Source: Flavobacterium sp. ov086 | GTDB taxonomy: Bacteria > Bacteroidota > Bacteroidia > Flavobacteriales > Flavobacteriaceae | DNA length: 64,000 nucleotides | Direction of reading: 5' to 3' | Assembly: GCF_900187965.1 (NCBI RefSeq) | Contig: NZ_FZNL01000004.1 | Coordinates: forward strand, 192,251 to 256,250 | In this document: one piece after another, positions 43,581-51,553 of the stretch | Layout: the number at the start of each line of letters is the position of its first letter | How positions within the stretch are numbered: position 1 is the first letter of the stretch | The notes under the pieces: generated by a model | What the model was told of the DNA's origin: nothing | The model's database searches: none | The model's input: the letters and a program-made list of their open reading frames with translations, nothing else | Program-made: the position numbers and the translations under genes

Positions 43581-43612
43581 CAAATGTATATAAGTTTGTA
43601 TCATAAAACAAA
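43581..43612 (-). promoter_or_regulatory. Promoter of the hxlR-type gene
   Basis: On the minus strand TTTG (43612-43609), 20 bases, then TACATTTG (43588-43581), an exact fit to TTTG-N20-TAnnTTTG. The 34-bp palindrome lies just downstream, well placed to block transcription. A forward box TAAGTTTG at 43591-43598 overlaps this promoter and may serve the azoreductase gene. Confidence 0.65.
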
Positions 43613-43622
43613 TAGTAATTCT

Positions 43623-44234
43623 ATGAGCAAAAAGATTCTGAATATAGTAACAAGTATCAAAGGAGATGCTTCCTTTAGTAATAAATTATCAAACGCAGTT
43701 CTCGAAAAACTGACAAAAGAATATCCGGCAAGCGAAGTAAAAACTTTTGACCTTTCTAAAACACCTTTGCCGTATTTGAATGAGTTGCAGCTTAATGCAT
43801 TTTATACTCCTGAAGAAGCACATACAACAGCTCAGTTAGAATCTATTAAACTTTCTGATGATGCCATAACAGATTTACTGGAAGCTGATGTGATCGTAAT
43901 TGGTGTTCCTATTTATAATTTTGGAATTCCTGCATTATTAAAAGGATGGATCGATCAGGTGGCGAGAGCAGGAAAAACTTTTAGTTACGATGAGAATGGA
44001 CCAAAAGGATTAATAAGCGGTAAAAAAGTTTATTTGTCTATTGCATCCGGCGCTGTATTTTCTGATGGACCTTATAAAAGCTATGATTTTGCAGAACCTT
44101 ATTTACGTGTGGTTTTGGGCTTTTTAGGAATAACTGATGTAACAACTTTCCGCGTTGAAGGAACTTCTATTCCTGATTTTGCCGAAAATGCTTTGCCTAA
44201 AGCTTTGTCTGCAGTTCAGGAGTTTGCTTTCTAA
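43623..44234 (+). CDS. FMN-dependent NADH:quinone oxidoreductase / azoreductase (AzoR-like)
   Basis: 203 residues from ATG 43623; an earlier start at 43584 would add 13 residues outside the family. Flavodoxin-like fold: KKILNIVTSIKGDASFSNKLSNAVLEKL (phosphate loop region), DVIVIGVPIYNFGIPALLKGWIDQVARAGKTFSY (the MYNF-type flavin loop) and GKKVYLSIASGAVFSDGPYKSYDF with YLRVVLGFLGITDV. It reduces quinones or azo compounds with two electrons from NADH, a detoxification role. Divergent from its probable HxlR regulator. A strong hairpin follows the gene. Confidence 0.93.
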   Translation: MSKKILNIVTSIKGDASFSNKLSNAVLEKLTKEYPASEVKTFDLSKTPLPYLNELQLNAFYTPEEAHTTAQLESIKLSDDAITDLLEADVIVIGVPIYNFGIPALLKGWIDQVARAGKTFSYDENGPKGLISGKKVYLSIASGAVFSDGPYKSYDFAEPYLRVVLGFLGITDVTTFRVEGTSIPDFAENALPKALSAVQEFAF

Positions 44235-44278
44235 ATGGAAAATAAAAGTGCGAGAGTTGGACATTTTCGTATGTAGTG

Positions 44279-44310
44279 AACCCGACAGGTTTTCAAAACC
44301 TGTCGGGTTT
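44279..44310. terminator. AACCCGACAGG hairpin after the azoreductase gene
   Basis: AACCCGACAGGTTTT (44279-44293) and AAAACCTGTCGGGTTT (44295-44310) form a stem of about 15 bp with a one-base centre. The same AACCCGACAG wording ends the MITE-like element at 42846-43121, so this stem belongs to the same repeat family and also serves as terminator. Confidence 0.75.
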
Positions 44311-44337
44311 GTCGCAGATTAGAATCTGAGTTGTCAA

Positions 44338-44370
44338 ATCTTTGTCAAGGTTTTAAACTTTGACAAAGAT
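44338..44370. terminator. Hairpin after the thiolase gene
   Basis: ATCTTTGTCAA (44338-44348) and TTGACAAAGAT (44360-44370) are exact inverse copies around GGTTTTAAACT. It lies just downstream of the thiolase stop (44386, minus strand). Confidence 0.6.
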
Positions 44371-44385
44371 AATTAGGCCTAATTA

Positions 44386-45660
44386 TTATTTCTCAATAAT
44401 CATAGTAACGCCTTGTCCGCCGGCAGCGCAAATAGAAATAAATCCTCTTCCCGAACCTTTTTCGTTTAGTAATTTTGCCATAACGCCAATTATTCTTCCG
44501 CCTGTTGCAGCAAATGGATGAGCTGCGGCAAGACTGCTTCCTTTTACATTTAATTTATTTCTGTCAATGGCGCCAAGAGGTCTTTTTAGTCCAATTTGAG
44601 CGCTTAGTTCCGGACTTTCCCAGATTTTTAAGGTTGCTAAAACTTGTGCGGCAAAAGCTTCGTGGATTTCATAATAATCAAAATCCTGTAAAGTTAAACC
44701 CGCTTTGTCAAGCATTCTGCTGGCAGCAAATAATGGCGCTAACAAAAGGTTCTGTTGGTTTTTGACGTACTCAATTGCTGCAATTTCAGCAAAAGAAATG
44801 TAGGCTAAGATTGGAAGACCTTGTTCCTTTGCCCATTCTTCACTCGCCAGAAGTATGCACGACGCACCATCTGTAAGCGGAGTGGAATTTCCGGCTGTAA
44901 GCGTTCCGTTTACTTTATCAAATGCAGGTTTTAATTTTGCCAGTTTTTCAATGGTGCTGTCTCTTCTAAGATTGTTGTCTTTTTCAAGTCCATTAAACGG
45001 AGAAATCATATCATCAAAAAAACCTTCGTCATAGGCTTTTGCCATATTCAAATGACTTTTGAGCGCGAAGTTATCCTGATCTTCACGGGAAATTTTATAA
45101 TGTTTGGCTGTAATTTCAGTGTGACCACCCATCGAAAGTCCTGTTTGTGATTCTTCATTTTTAGGAACCAATGGTGATAAATCTTTCGGGCGTAGTTTTA
45201 GGAATAGCTTAATTTTTTCGCCTAATGATTTTGCCTGCCTGGCATTCAATAAAATCTTTCTGAGTTTTTCGCTCACCGCAATTGGCATATCACTAATAGA
45301 ATCAACACCTCCGGCAATTCCGGAGTCTATTTGTCCCAAGGCAATTTTGTTGGCAATATAAATGGCACTTTCAATTCCGGTATCACAAGCTTGTTGTAAA
45401 TCACAGGCTGGAGTTGCAGGATCGAGAGAAGTTTTCATGACACATTCTCTAATCAGATTATTGTCATAGGTATGTTTAATTACTGCACCTCCGGCAACTT
45501 CACCTAACAATTTACCTTCGAGTTTGTATTTAGAGATAAGTCCGTTTAAGGCAGCAGTCATCATTTCTGTATTTCCAACTTCGGCGTAAGCTGTATTTGC
45601 TCTTGCAAACGGAATTCGATTATAACCAACAATGGCTACTTTTCTAACTGTATTGTTCAT
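44386..45660 (-). CDS. Acetyl-CoA acyltransferase (thiolase, FadI/FadA family)
   Basis: 424 residues from ATG 45660 (the frame is open to 45702 but that part overlaps a repeat). Active-site Cys in ATPACDLQQACDTGIES, His in YEIHEAFAAQVLA, and the second Cys in GFISICAAGGQGVTMIIEK; also VKGSSLAAAHPFAATGGRI near the CoA-binding end. It cleaves 3-ketoacyl-CoA or condenses acyl-CoA. The length and order fit FadI-type thiolases of beta-oxidation rather than the short PhaA group. No other fatty-acid gene adjoins it. Confidence 0.92.
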   Translation of the reverse strand: MNNTVRKVAIVGYNRIPFARANTAYAEVGNTEMMTAALNGLISKYKLEGKLLGEVAGGAVIKHTYDNNLIRECVMKTSLDPATPACDLQQACDTGIESAIYIANKIALGQIDSGIAGGVDSISDMPIAVSEKLRKILLNARQAKSLGEKIKLFLKLRPKDLSPLVPKNEESQTGLSMGGHTEITAKHYKISREDQDNFALKSHLNMAKAYDEGFFDDMISPFNGLEKDNNLRRDSTIEKLAKLKPAFDKVNGTLTAGNSTPLTDGASCILLASEEWAKEQGLPILAYISFAEIAAIEYVKNQQNLLLAPLFAASRMLDKAGLTLQDFDYYEIHEAFAAQVLATLKIWESPELSAQIGLKRPLGAIDRNKLNVKGSSLAAAHPFAATGGRIIGVMAKLLNEKGSGRGFISICAAGGQGVTMIIEK

Positions 45661-45676
45661 AGTGTATCGCTTAATG

Positions 45677-45815
45677 CTAGCCCACGAATGACGCGGATTC
45701 AACAGATTTTTACTGATTTGTTTTCTTCCTGATAGTTATCAGAATGAGTTCATTCTAGATTTCTTAAAAAAAGAACCCGCGAAAATCGGTTTAATCCGTA
45801 TAATCCGCGGGCAAA
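45677..45815. repeat. Imperfect long inverted repeat between thiolase and LLM genes
   Basis: GCCCACGAATGACGCGGATT (from about 45681) with CAACAGATTTTTACTGATTT pairs imperfectly with CGAAAATCGGTTTAATCCGT and ATAATCCGCGGGC (to about 45812), enclosing a 70-base centre that includes CCTGATAGTTATCAG. It belongs to the CGGATT/CAGATTT family also seen near 4990, 42930 and 60660. Confidence 0.65.
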
Positions 45816-45820
45816 TATGT

Positions 45821-46846
45821 TTATCCTTTACGTATCAAGGGAATCACTTTTGAACCTATAAGTTCAATCGCATTCATTAACTGAGTGTGTGTAAGTCCTG
45901 CGTTATCCATTTGAAATGTAAATCTTGAGATTCCCCCAAGTGCTTCGCCGTGTTTTAAAATTTTCTCGGCAACACGTTCCGGACCTCCTACAATAAGAAC
46001 ACCAAGATCGTCGATAAGTCCGTCAAATTTGGCTTTTGTAACGGGTGGCCAACCGCGTTCGAGTCCTAATTTTGTCCAAAGTTCAGCATAACCCGGATAA
46101 TATTCTTCGATTGCTTTTTCGGTGGTTGTTCCAACAAAACCTGGTGAATGTATTCCAACTTTAAGTTCTTCGGGTTTGAAACCTGCAGCTTTTCCGGCTT
46201 CACGGTACAAATCAATTAAAGGGCGGAAACGATGTGTTTGACCTCCAATAATAGCGACCATTAAAGGTAAACCAAGACTTCCGGCTCTGACAAAAGATTC
46301 GGGAGTTCCACCAACACCAAGCCAAACCGGCAATTTTTCCTGTAATGTTCTTGGATAAATTGGAAGATTATTCAAAGCAGGGCGAAATTTTCCTGACCAT
46401 GTTACAAATTCATTGTCTCTGATTTGCAGAAACAGTTCTAGTTTTTCTTTAAAAAGTGCATCGTAATCATTCAGATTAAATCCGAAAAGGGGATAAGCTT
46501 CAATAGAAGATCCACGGCCTACGACGATTTCTGCTCTTCCTTTCGAAATTAAATCAAGTGTTGCAAAGCTTTGGTAAACCCGCACAGGATCAGCTGCACT
46601 TAATACCGAAACGGCACTGGATAAACGAATGCGACTTGTTTTTGCGGCAGCGGCACTTAAAATCACAACTGTAGCCGAATCTAAAAACTCTTTTTTATGA
46701 TGTTCTCCAATTCCAAAAACGTCAAGTCCGGCCTGATCTGCCAGCTCAATTCTTTGCAGTAATTGTTCCATTGCATCAACACTGCTCAAGGTGTTGTTGT
46801 CTCCGTACATTGCCGAAGCAAAACTGTCTATTCCTATTTCTATCAT
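45821..46846 (-). CDS. LLM class flavin-dependent oxidoreductase
   Basis: 341 residues, luciferase-like TIM barrel. IEIGIDSFASAMYG start, RIELADQAGLDVFGIGEHH, IRLSSAVSVLSAADPVRVYQSFATLDLISKGRAEIVVGRGSSIEAYPLFGF, then LPVWLGVGGTPESFVRAGSLGLPLMVAIIGG. Proteins of this kind use FMN (or F420 in other phyla) and O2 on unknown substrates. The EHH and VGRGSS blocks place it in the large 'putative LLM oxidoreductase' group. Single gene with a long repeat upstream. Confidence 0.92.
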   Translation of the reverse strand: MIEIGIDSFASAMYGDNNTLSSVDAMEQLLQRIELADQAGLDVFGIGEHHKKEFLDSATVVILSAAAAKTSRIRLSSAVSVLSAADPVRVYQSFATLDLISKGRAEIVVGRGSSIEAYPLFGFNLNDYDALFKEKLELFLQIRDNEFVTWSGKFRPALNNLPIYPRTLQEKLPVWLGVGGTPESFVRAGSLGLPLMVAIIGGQTHRFRPLIDLYREAGKAAGFKPEELKVGIHSPGFVGTTTEKAIEEYYPGYAELWTKLGLERGWPPVTKAKFDGLIDDLGVLIVGGPERVAEKILKHGEALGGISRFTFQMDNAGLTHTQLMNAIELIGSKVIPLIRKG

Positions 46847-46965
46847 ATAGTAAAGATATTAAATTTTCTTTTTTCTCTTTCCTCAAAAAATAGAATTAAA
46901 TGCCAAGATTCTTCCAATAATTGATTTTATAGTGATTATGATTAATTACGATGCTTTCAATTTTG

Positions 46966-48525
46966 TTACTTAATATTTAAATTACGGGTTTTAAAAAACT
47001 CTGGATTAATGATATGAATATCTGTTCTGTTTTTCGGAATATTTGGCATATCGTGACCAGGAAATACTATGAATTCGGGCATTTTTGTTTCTAAATTTCT
47101 AATATTGTTTCTGTTTTGTGCAGCTTTGGCGGGCTGGGTTGGTAATCTTTCAACATCATTAGATTTAAGCCAGTCATCGTGTACTACAGCATCTCCGCTT
47201 AGTAAAACTGGACCTTGATTTAAAGTTACTAAAAGCATTAAATCACTATCTGTATGACCTGGTTTTTCTATTAATTGTATCGTTTTATCACCAAACAAAT
47301 CGTATGATTTTCCTAGCGAAGAATTACTTTCTTTAAATGAAGAAGCTGCTGTAAACCTGGTAAGACTTCCTTCTTTGGTATTTGCTTTACTATTCATGAT
47401 TAATACTGCATTTTTAAATGCATCGACTGTTCCTATATGGTCATCATGAAGATGCGAAATAGCCAAATATTTAATATCTTCAGGCTTTATCCCGAGTTGT
47501 TTGATTTGATTAAAAGCCAGCATTTCTAACTTAGATTTACTTTCAAATAAAAAAGACATCGGAAATCCTAAACCATTTTGACCTTCAAGGGCTACTTTCT
47601 CTGATATTCCGGAATCAAATAAAACATATCCAAACTTTGGATGTTTGATTAAATAAATCGGGCATGGTCTCCATTTTTTATAAGTAGGACTAAGTGCTTT
47701 TGCCATTCGGTTAAATCCGGTGTTAAAAACATACAATTCGATACCCGAATTTTTAGAAAATGCTTCAATTTTAATCTCCTGATTTTCCCCAATAATAGTA
47801 GTTGGCTGATATTTGATTCCAATCGAAATTCCAAAAGAAATAACAATCAATATAATAGCTGCGATTCGTATAATAATAGCATACCAATTAAGTTTTGTAT
47901 CAATTTTAGGCATCTGTTGATTATTCAAACTTAATATCAAAATACAAATAAGAAGTGCCAATATAGGAGCATGCGGGATATATTGGAAGAGAATTGTCCA
48001 TAAAAGCGATAACAAAACAGGCAGTAAGTAAACATACTTTTTCCATTTTGAATGATCTTGCTCTTTTGATTTATAGGCAATTATTGTAAATAAGAGAAGT
48101 AAGATTGTAATTGCCGGAACTTCAATATAAATAAAGAATATTTCACGGGCATATATGGTTAAATATTCACTTGCCCAATAAATTAACACATTGGCGCTTA
48201 AAGCAATTGATGTAATTAGTAATGCACTATTTTTAAGCCACTGCTGGCGAATAAAACTACTAGTCCAAATTGCGATGAGTAAAGAAAAATAGACTAAAAC
48301 AAAATAATGTCCATATTTAAAATATTCTTGCGGCATGTTTAAAGTTGACTTTACCGGTTCGTCCAGTAATGCATCTTTAGCCAGGAAGGTTGTCAGGAAA
48401 TTTGATATTGCACAATCCTGACTGCCATTCCAGATTCGGGATTGAATGGGAATTAGAAATAGATTTAAAAGAATTCCCAGAGCGCTTGCTATAATTGTTA
48501 TTCTTTCACTAATTAATCGTTTCAT
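46966..48525 (-). CDS. Membrane-anchored metallo-beta-lactamase-fold hydrolase (fusion)
   Basis: 519 residues. The first 240 residues hold about seven hydrophobic helices (roughly 8-28, 70-90, 97-117, 126-150, 164-182, 184-201, 213-236). Residues about 262-515 form a metallo-beta-lactamase domain with H358-L-H360-D-D362-H363, KPGHTDSDLM (His), LLSGDAVVHDD (bridging Asp) and a final FPGHD His. The domain resembles lactonases of the AiiA type in its HxHxDH and GH-T-G-like order, but the substrate is unknown. With an even or odd number of helices the catalytic domain may face either side; an N-in topology would put it outside. I know no standard family with this fusion. Confidence 0.82.
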   Translation of the reverse strand: MKRLISERITIIASALGILLNLFLIPIQSRIWNGSQDCAISNFLTTFLAKDALLDEPVKSTLNMPQEYFKYGHYFVLVYFSLLIAIWTSSFIRQQWLKNSALLITSIALSANVLIYWASEYLTIYAREIFFIYIEVPAITILLLLFTIIAYKSKEQDHSKWKKYVYLLPVLLSLLWTILFQYIPHAPILALLICILILSLNNQQMPKIDTKLNWYAIIIRIAAIILIVISFGISIGIKYQPTTIIGENQEIKIEAFSKNSGIELYVFNTGFNRMAKALSPTYKKWRPCPIYLIKHPKFGYVLFDSGISEKVALEGQNGLGFPMSFLFESKSKLEMLAFNQIKQLGIKPEDIKYLAISHLHDDHIGTVDAFKNAVLIMNSKANTKEGSLTRFTAASSFKESNSSLGKSYDLFGDKTIQLIEKPGHTDSDLMLLVTLNQGPVLLSGDAVVHDDWLKSNDVERLPTQPAKAAQNRNNIRNLETKMPEFIVFPGHDMPNIPKNRTDIHIINPEFFKTRNLNIK

Positions 48526-48693
48526 CTTTTGTCATTTTGATATTAAAATTATCTGACAAAAAAACAATGATAAAAGAACACTTGCATTTACATATGTAAA
48601 GGAATAACTAGTATTTACTGATATACTATTTGGGATTATGATACCATTTTACCCAAAAACGATAAGGAGAATTAATAAAAAATACTGTTTTAT

Positions 48694-49101
48694 CTAATGT
48701 GAAAATCCAAAAGAAACACTTGTCAAAATAATCAAAATAACGATTAATGTGATTATTACATACAGGTAATCTTTTTCTAAAAGGAAAGAAAATAAAGAAA
48801 GTAATACACGGAAAACGGGCGTTAGAAAGAGTAAAATAATTCCAACAAAAATTAAAGATTCTCCATTTCCCTGAATTGCACCTTTATAAATAGCCGAAAT
48901 TACTTCGAATATATTGCGGTCATTTTCATGAAATACCGAGTAGTCTTCTATATCTGAGCTGTGTCCTAATAAATAAACGATTCCACCAATAAAAGCCACA
49001 GACAAAGAAGTCCAGACACCGTAGCGCAATAAATTTCCAATGATGGTTTGAAAATCTTTTTCTCCAAATTTTTCGTTTTGCATAACCTTATATTTTTCCA
49101 T
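48694..49101 (-). CDS. DUF1634 family membrane protein
   Basis: 135 residues with three membrane helices (about 30-50, 76-103, 113-132). The start MEKYKVMQNEKFGEKDFQTIIGNLLRYGVWTSLSVAFIGGIVYL matches the DUF1634 family, which is almost always next to TauE/SafE anion exporters. Its ATG overlaps the end of the TauE gene by 14 bases, so translation is coupled. Likely an accessory subunit of the exporter. Confidence 0.92.
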   Translation of the reverse strand: MEKYKVMQNEKFGEKDFQTIIGNLLRYGVWTSLSVAFIGGIVYLLGHSSDIEDYSVFHENDRNIFEVISAIYKGAIQGNGESLIFVGIILLFLTPVFRVLLSLFSFLLEKDYLYVIITLIVILIILTSVSFGFSH

Positions 49102-49924
49102 TAATTCCGTTATAAATCATATTCACTGCAAGTACAAAAATCAGGCAGGCAAAAAATACTCGTAGTTTTTTAGGATTTGTTCGCACTAATACTTTGGCTC
49201 CGGCCATAGCTCCAAACAAGACTCCAATCACGACAGGCATACAAATTCCGGGTTCGATATAACCTTTTTGAATATAGATTACAGAACTCGCCATTGCCGT
49301 AACACCCATCATAAAATTACTGGTTGTAGTAGAAACTTTAAACGGAATTCGCATGATATTATCCATTGCAATCACTTTAAAAGCGCCAGAACCAATCCCT
49401 AATAATCCGGACATCATTCCGGCGATTCCCATCATACCAAAACCACCAACGACATTTTTGGTTCCATAACTTACTACTTCACCATCGTGTGTGGGATAAG
49501 TTCCGCTTAATCGTAGTTTTTTGGCTAACGGACTTGATTCTAAAACGATATGCTCTTCTTTTTTTCGAAGAGAATTAATAGCTGAGAAAATTAAAGTAAG
49601 TCCAAATAATATGGCTATAAAGGATGTTGGTGCAATTGTAGAAAGTAACGCTCCGCAAACGGCTCCAATTGTTGTAGCAATTTCGAGAAAGATTCCTAAA
49701 CGCATATTTGTGATTCCTTCTTTTACATAAGCCGAAGCTGAACCAGAAGAAGTTGCAATTACAGAAACCAAAGCGGCACCAATTGCATAATGAATATCGA
49801 CATTAAGAATGACTGTTAGAAGCGGAATAATTATGATTCCGCCACCTAAACCTGATAATGAACCAATAAAACCTGCTAAAAAAGCACCAAGAATCATAAT
49901 CAGCGTAAATGTAAGTACAGTCAT
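49088..49924 (-). CDS. TauE/SafE (TSUP) family sulfite/anion exporter
   Basis: 278 residues with about eight membrane helices in two similar halves: GAFLAGFIGSLSGLGGGIIIIPLLTVIL near the N-terminus and GMMGIAGMMSGLLGIGSGAFKVIAMD after the middle, the two G-rich inverted-repeat signatures of the family. Members move sulfite, sulfoacetate or related organosulfur anions across the inner membrane. Together with DUF1634 it is a two-gene unit; the substrate is not defined by context. Confidence 0.92.
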   Translation of the reverse strand: MTVLTFTLIMILGAFLAGFIGSLSGLGGGIIIIPLLTVILNVDIHYAIGAALVSVIATSSGSASAYVKEGITNMRLGIFLEIATTIGAVCGALLSTIAPTSFIAILFGLTLIFSAINSLRKKEEHIVLESSPLAKKLRLSGTYPTHDGEVVSYGTKNVVGGFGMMGIAGMMSGLLGIGSGAFKVIAMDNIMRIPFKVSTTTSNFMMGVTAMASSVIYIQKGYIEPGICMPVVIGVLFGAMAGAKVLVRTNPKKLRVFFACLIFVLAVNMIYNGINGKI

Positions 49925-50129
49925 TCGAATAAATTTTGTTTTGGCTAATTTACGAATTGATATTTTCTGGTGAAAAGTTTAGGAGCTTAAAAAATCCTTA
50001 AAAAGTAAAATAGCAAACAGGCGAAGCAATTTTACAAATTATCCGAAATGGAATTGATGTAAATTAGTGTAATTTGGGGCAAAAATTATACGCATACCAT
50101 AATAAAGACCAAATTCTTAAATCGAGACT

Positions 50130-50372
50130 TTAAGAGTTCATCTCTATAATTTTTTGTACACTGCTAATGAAAATTTCAGTGTTCTTAACTTCGTGTTTAA
50201 TGGATAGATCATAATCAGTTAGTTTAAACTGCTGGATTATGTCTTTCTTTAAATATTTTATCATTGATTCAATACTTCGGGTATCGTTTTCCTGTTGTCT
50301 TGTTAAGTCTCTCTGTTTACTTTCAAGATATTGTAAACTCCTTTTTAATCGTTGAATGTTTAATTTTTCCAA
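50130..50372 (-). CDS. Small helical protein, paralogue of the protein at 58074-58385
   Basis: 80 residues, highly charged, predicted all-helical. YLESKQRDLTRQQENDTRSIESMIKYLKKDII is shared almost word for word with the second protein (YLESKQREVKRGLYNDTRSIESLIKYLKKDMI), and the ends (KNTEIFISSVQKIIEMN versus KNTDTFINNVKNIIEKN) match too. I do not recognise the family. Both copies are single minus-strand genes with AT-rich flanks. A structural or regulatory role cannot be named. Confidence 0.75.
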   Translation of the reverse strand: MEKLNIQRLKRSLQYLESKQRDLTRQQENDTRSIESMIKYLKKDIIQQFKLTDYDLSIKHEVKNTEIFISSVQKIIEMNS

Positions 50373-50617
50373 TCTTTTTGCTTTATTAAAATTTACTAAA
50401 AAAACAATAATATGGAGAATAATTAAGGCTTAAGGTGTTTTAAAACGACTAAAATTTATGCTTAAACACAGTCAGGAATAGAATATCTCCGATAATGCCC
50501 GTAATTTGCAGATTTAGTTTTTGTAAACTTTTATATAATTTAAGAAAAAAGTTATAAAATTCCCATGTTTTGGATTTAGGTGATTGGAAATGTTTGGTTT
50601 AAGAATATCACAAAAAA

Positions 50618-50646
50618 AAAGAGACAGTATTAAACTGCCTCTTTTT
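50618..50646. terminator. Terminator downstream of the DUF3606 gene
   Basis: AAAGAGACAGT and ACTGCCTCTTT pair with one mismatch around ATTAA, flanked by an A-run to the left and T-run to the right. Confidence 0.78.
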
Positions 50647-50662
50647 GATACCGTTAGTAATA

Positions 50663-50839
50663 TTATTTACCAAGATATTTTCTTACCGCTGCTGTAGTAT
50701 GACCTACTGCTTTAACTGCTTCACGCAATTTAGTTTCAGTAATTCCTAACTCTTTACACCAGTAGTCAACCTCCCATGCTTCAGTAAGACTAATTTTACT
50801 GGCATCTTGAGGTCTTTTCTTTTTTAAATCATCAGACAT
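50663..50839 (-). CDS. DUF3606 family small protein
   Basis: 58 residues, read on the minus strand from the ATG at 50839 to the TAA at 50665-50663. MSDDLKKKRPQDASKISLTE, AWEVDYWCKELGITETKLRE and AVKAVGHTTAAVRKYLGK reproduce the DUF3606 pattern: an N-terminal basic part, EVxYWCKELG and a C-terminal AV-AVG-xxxxVRKYL, in full length. The family is common in stress-related contexts and its function is unknown; a small helix-turn-helix-like fold is plausible. A terminator lies downstream. Confidence 0.92.
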   Translation of the reverse strand: MSDDLKKKRPQDASKISLTEAWEVDYWCKELGITETKLREAVKAVGHTTAAVRKYLGK

Positions 50840-50979
50840 AATATAAAAGTTGATTATTATTTAGCTGATTTTACTCCAGCACATGAGTTTTCAATGTAAA
50901 ACAAAGATTGCCCTTTAATAATCAGCTACTTTATGGAAATCCATAATCGCATTAGATTTATTCTAAAAATATAACAACA

Positions 50980-51011
50980 AAAAAAGCTCCCAAAAGGGAG
51001 TTTTTTTGAAA
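50980..51011. terminator. Terminator after the doxX gene
   Basis: CTCCC AAAA GGGAG with an A-run before and seven T after, 20-50 bases beyond the minus-strand stop at 51029. Confidence 0.75.
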
Positions 51012-51028
51012 CTTATTTTTTCTGAATT

Positions 51029-51472
51029 TTATATTTTCCTAAACTTATTATCAAATGCAAAAGAAGTTCTTTCAATGGTAGAAAGTAATAATGCCGCTGC
51101 AGAACTTGTTAGAACTGAATAATCAAACGGAGCTTTTATAGAAACCGAAATCGCCATACTTAAAGCAAAAAGCAGCATTAATCCTGAAGTTCCAAAAGCT
51201 GCGATTCTGGTTTTGAATCCGATGATTAAGAAGATACCGAATACAATTTCGAAAAAGGTAGCCAAAGTGCCTAATATTCCCGCCAGAGATTTACTTGCAA
51301 AAGAGTTTAGCGTTTGGGTATAGGCAATAAAATTTTCCCAGTTTCCCCATGCTACTCCCGGATTTCCGGGCGCGCCCCAAAGTCCAAAACGATCTGCAAC
51401 CGCAGATAACATGGTGATTCCTAAAACGATCCTTAAAATTAAACCGGCTTGTGGTATTGTTATATTTTTCAT
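51029..51472 (-). CDS. DoxX family membrane protein
   Basis: 147 residues, four membrane helices (about 8-25, 60-82, 88-112, 116-135). AGLILRIVLGITMLSAVADRFGLWG, ILGTLATFFEIVFGIFLIIGFKTRIAAFGTSGLMLLFALSMAIS and the C-terminal SVLTSSAAALLLS fit the DoxX family. Such proteins are linked to thiol/redox and quinone metabolism. It is divergent from a MocR-type regulator and shares a promoter region that is copied upstream of the azoreductase at 53652-54290. Confidence 0.9.
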   Translation of the reverse strand: MKNITIPQAGLILRIVLGITMLSAVADRFGLWGAPGNPGVAWGNWENFIAYTQTLNSFASKSLAGILGTLATFFEIVFGIFLIIGFKTRIAAFGTSGLMLLFALSMAISVSIKAPFDYSVLTSSAAALLLSTIERTSFAFDNKFRKI

Positions 51473-51553
51473 TTGGATAAATTTTTTATGTAAAAGTAAA
51501 AAGATGTTGGGTAACTTTGTGAGCCAATTTGCACAAAAACCACAGCCCAGATG
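51470..51553. promoter_or_regulatory. Divergent doxX/mocR regulatory region
   Basis: The 84 bases between the two start codons carry TAACTTTG (51512-51519, a forward -7 box for mocR), TACTTTTA on the minus strand (51498-51491) for doxX, and CTGGGCTGTGG on the minus strand at the mocR start (51550-51540). The block from CATTTGGATAAA to CAGCCCAGATG aligns throughout with 54288-54372. CTGGAC-like words are known from MocR-type operators such as TauR. Confidence 0.7.
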
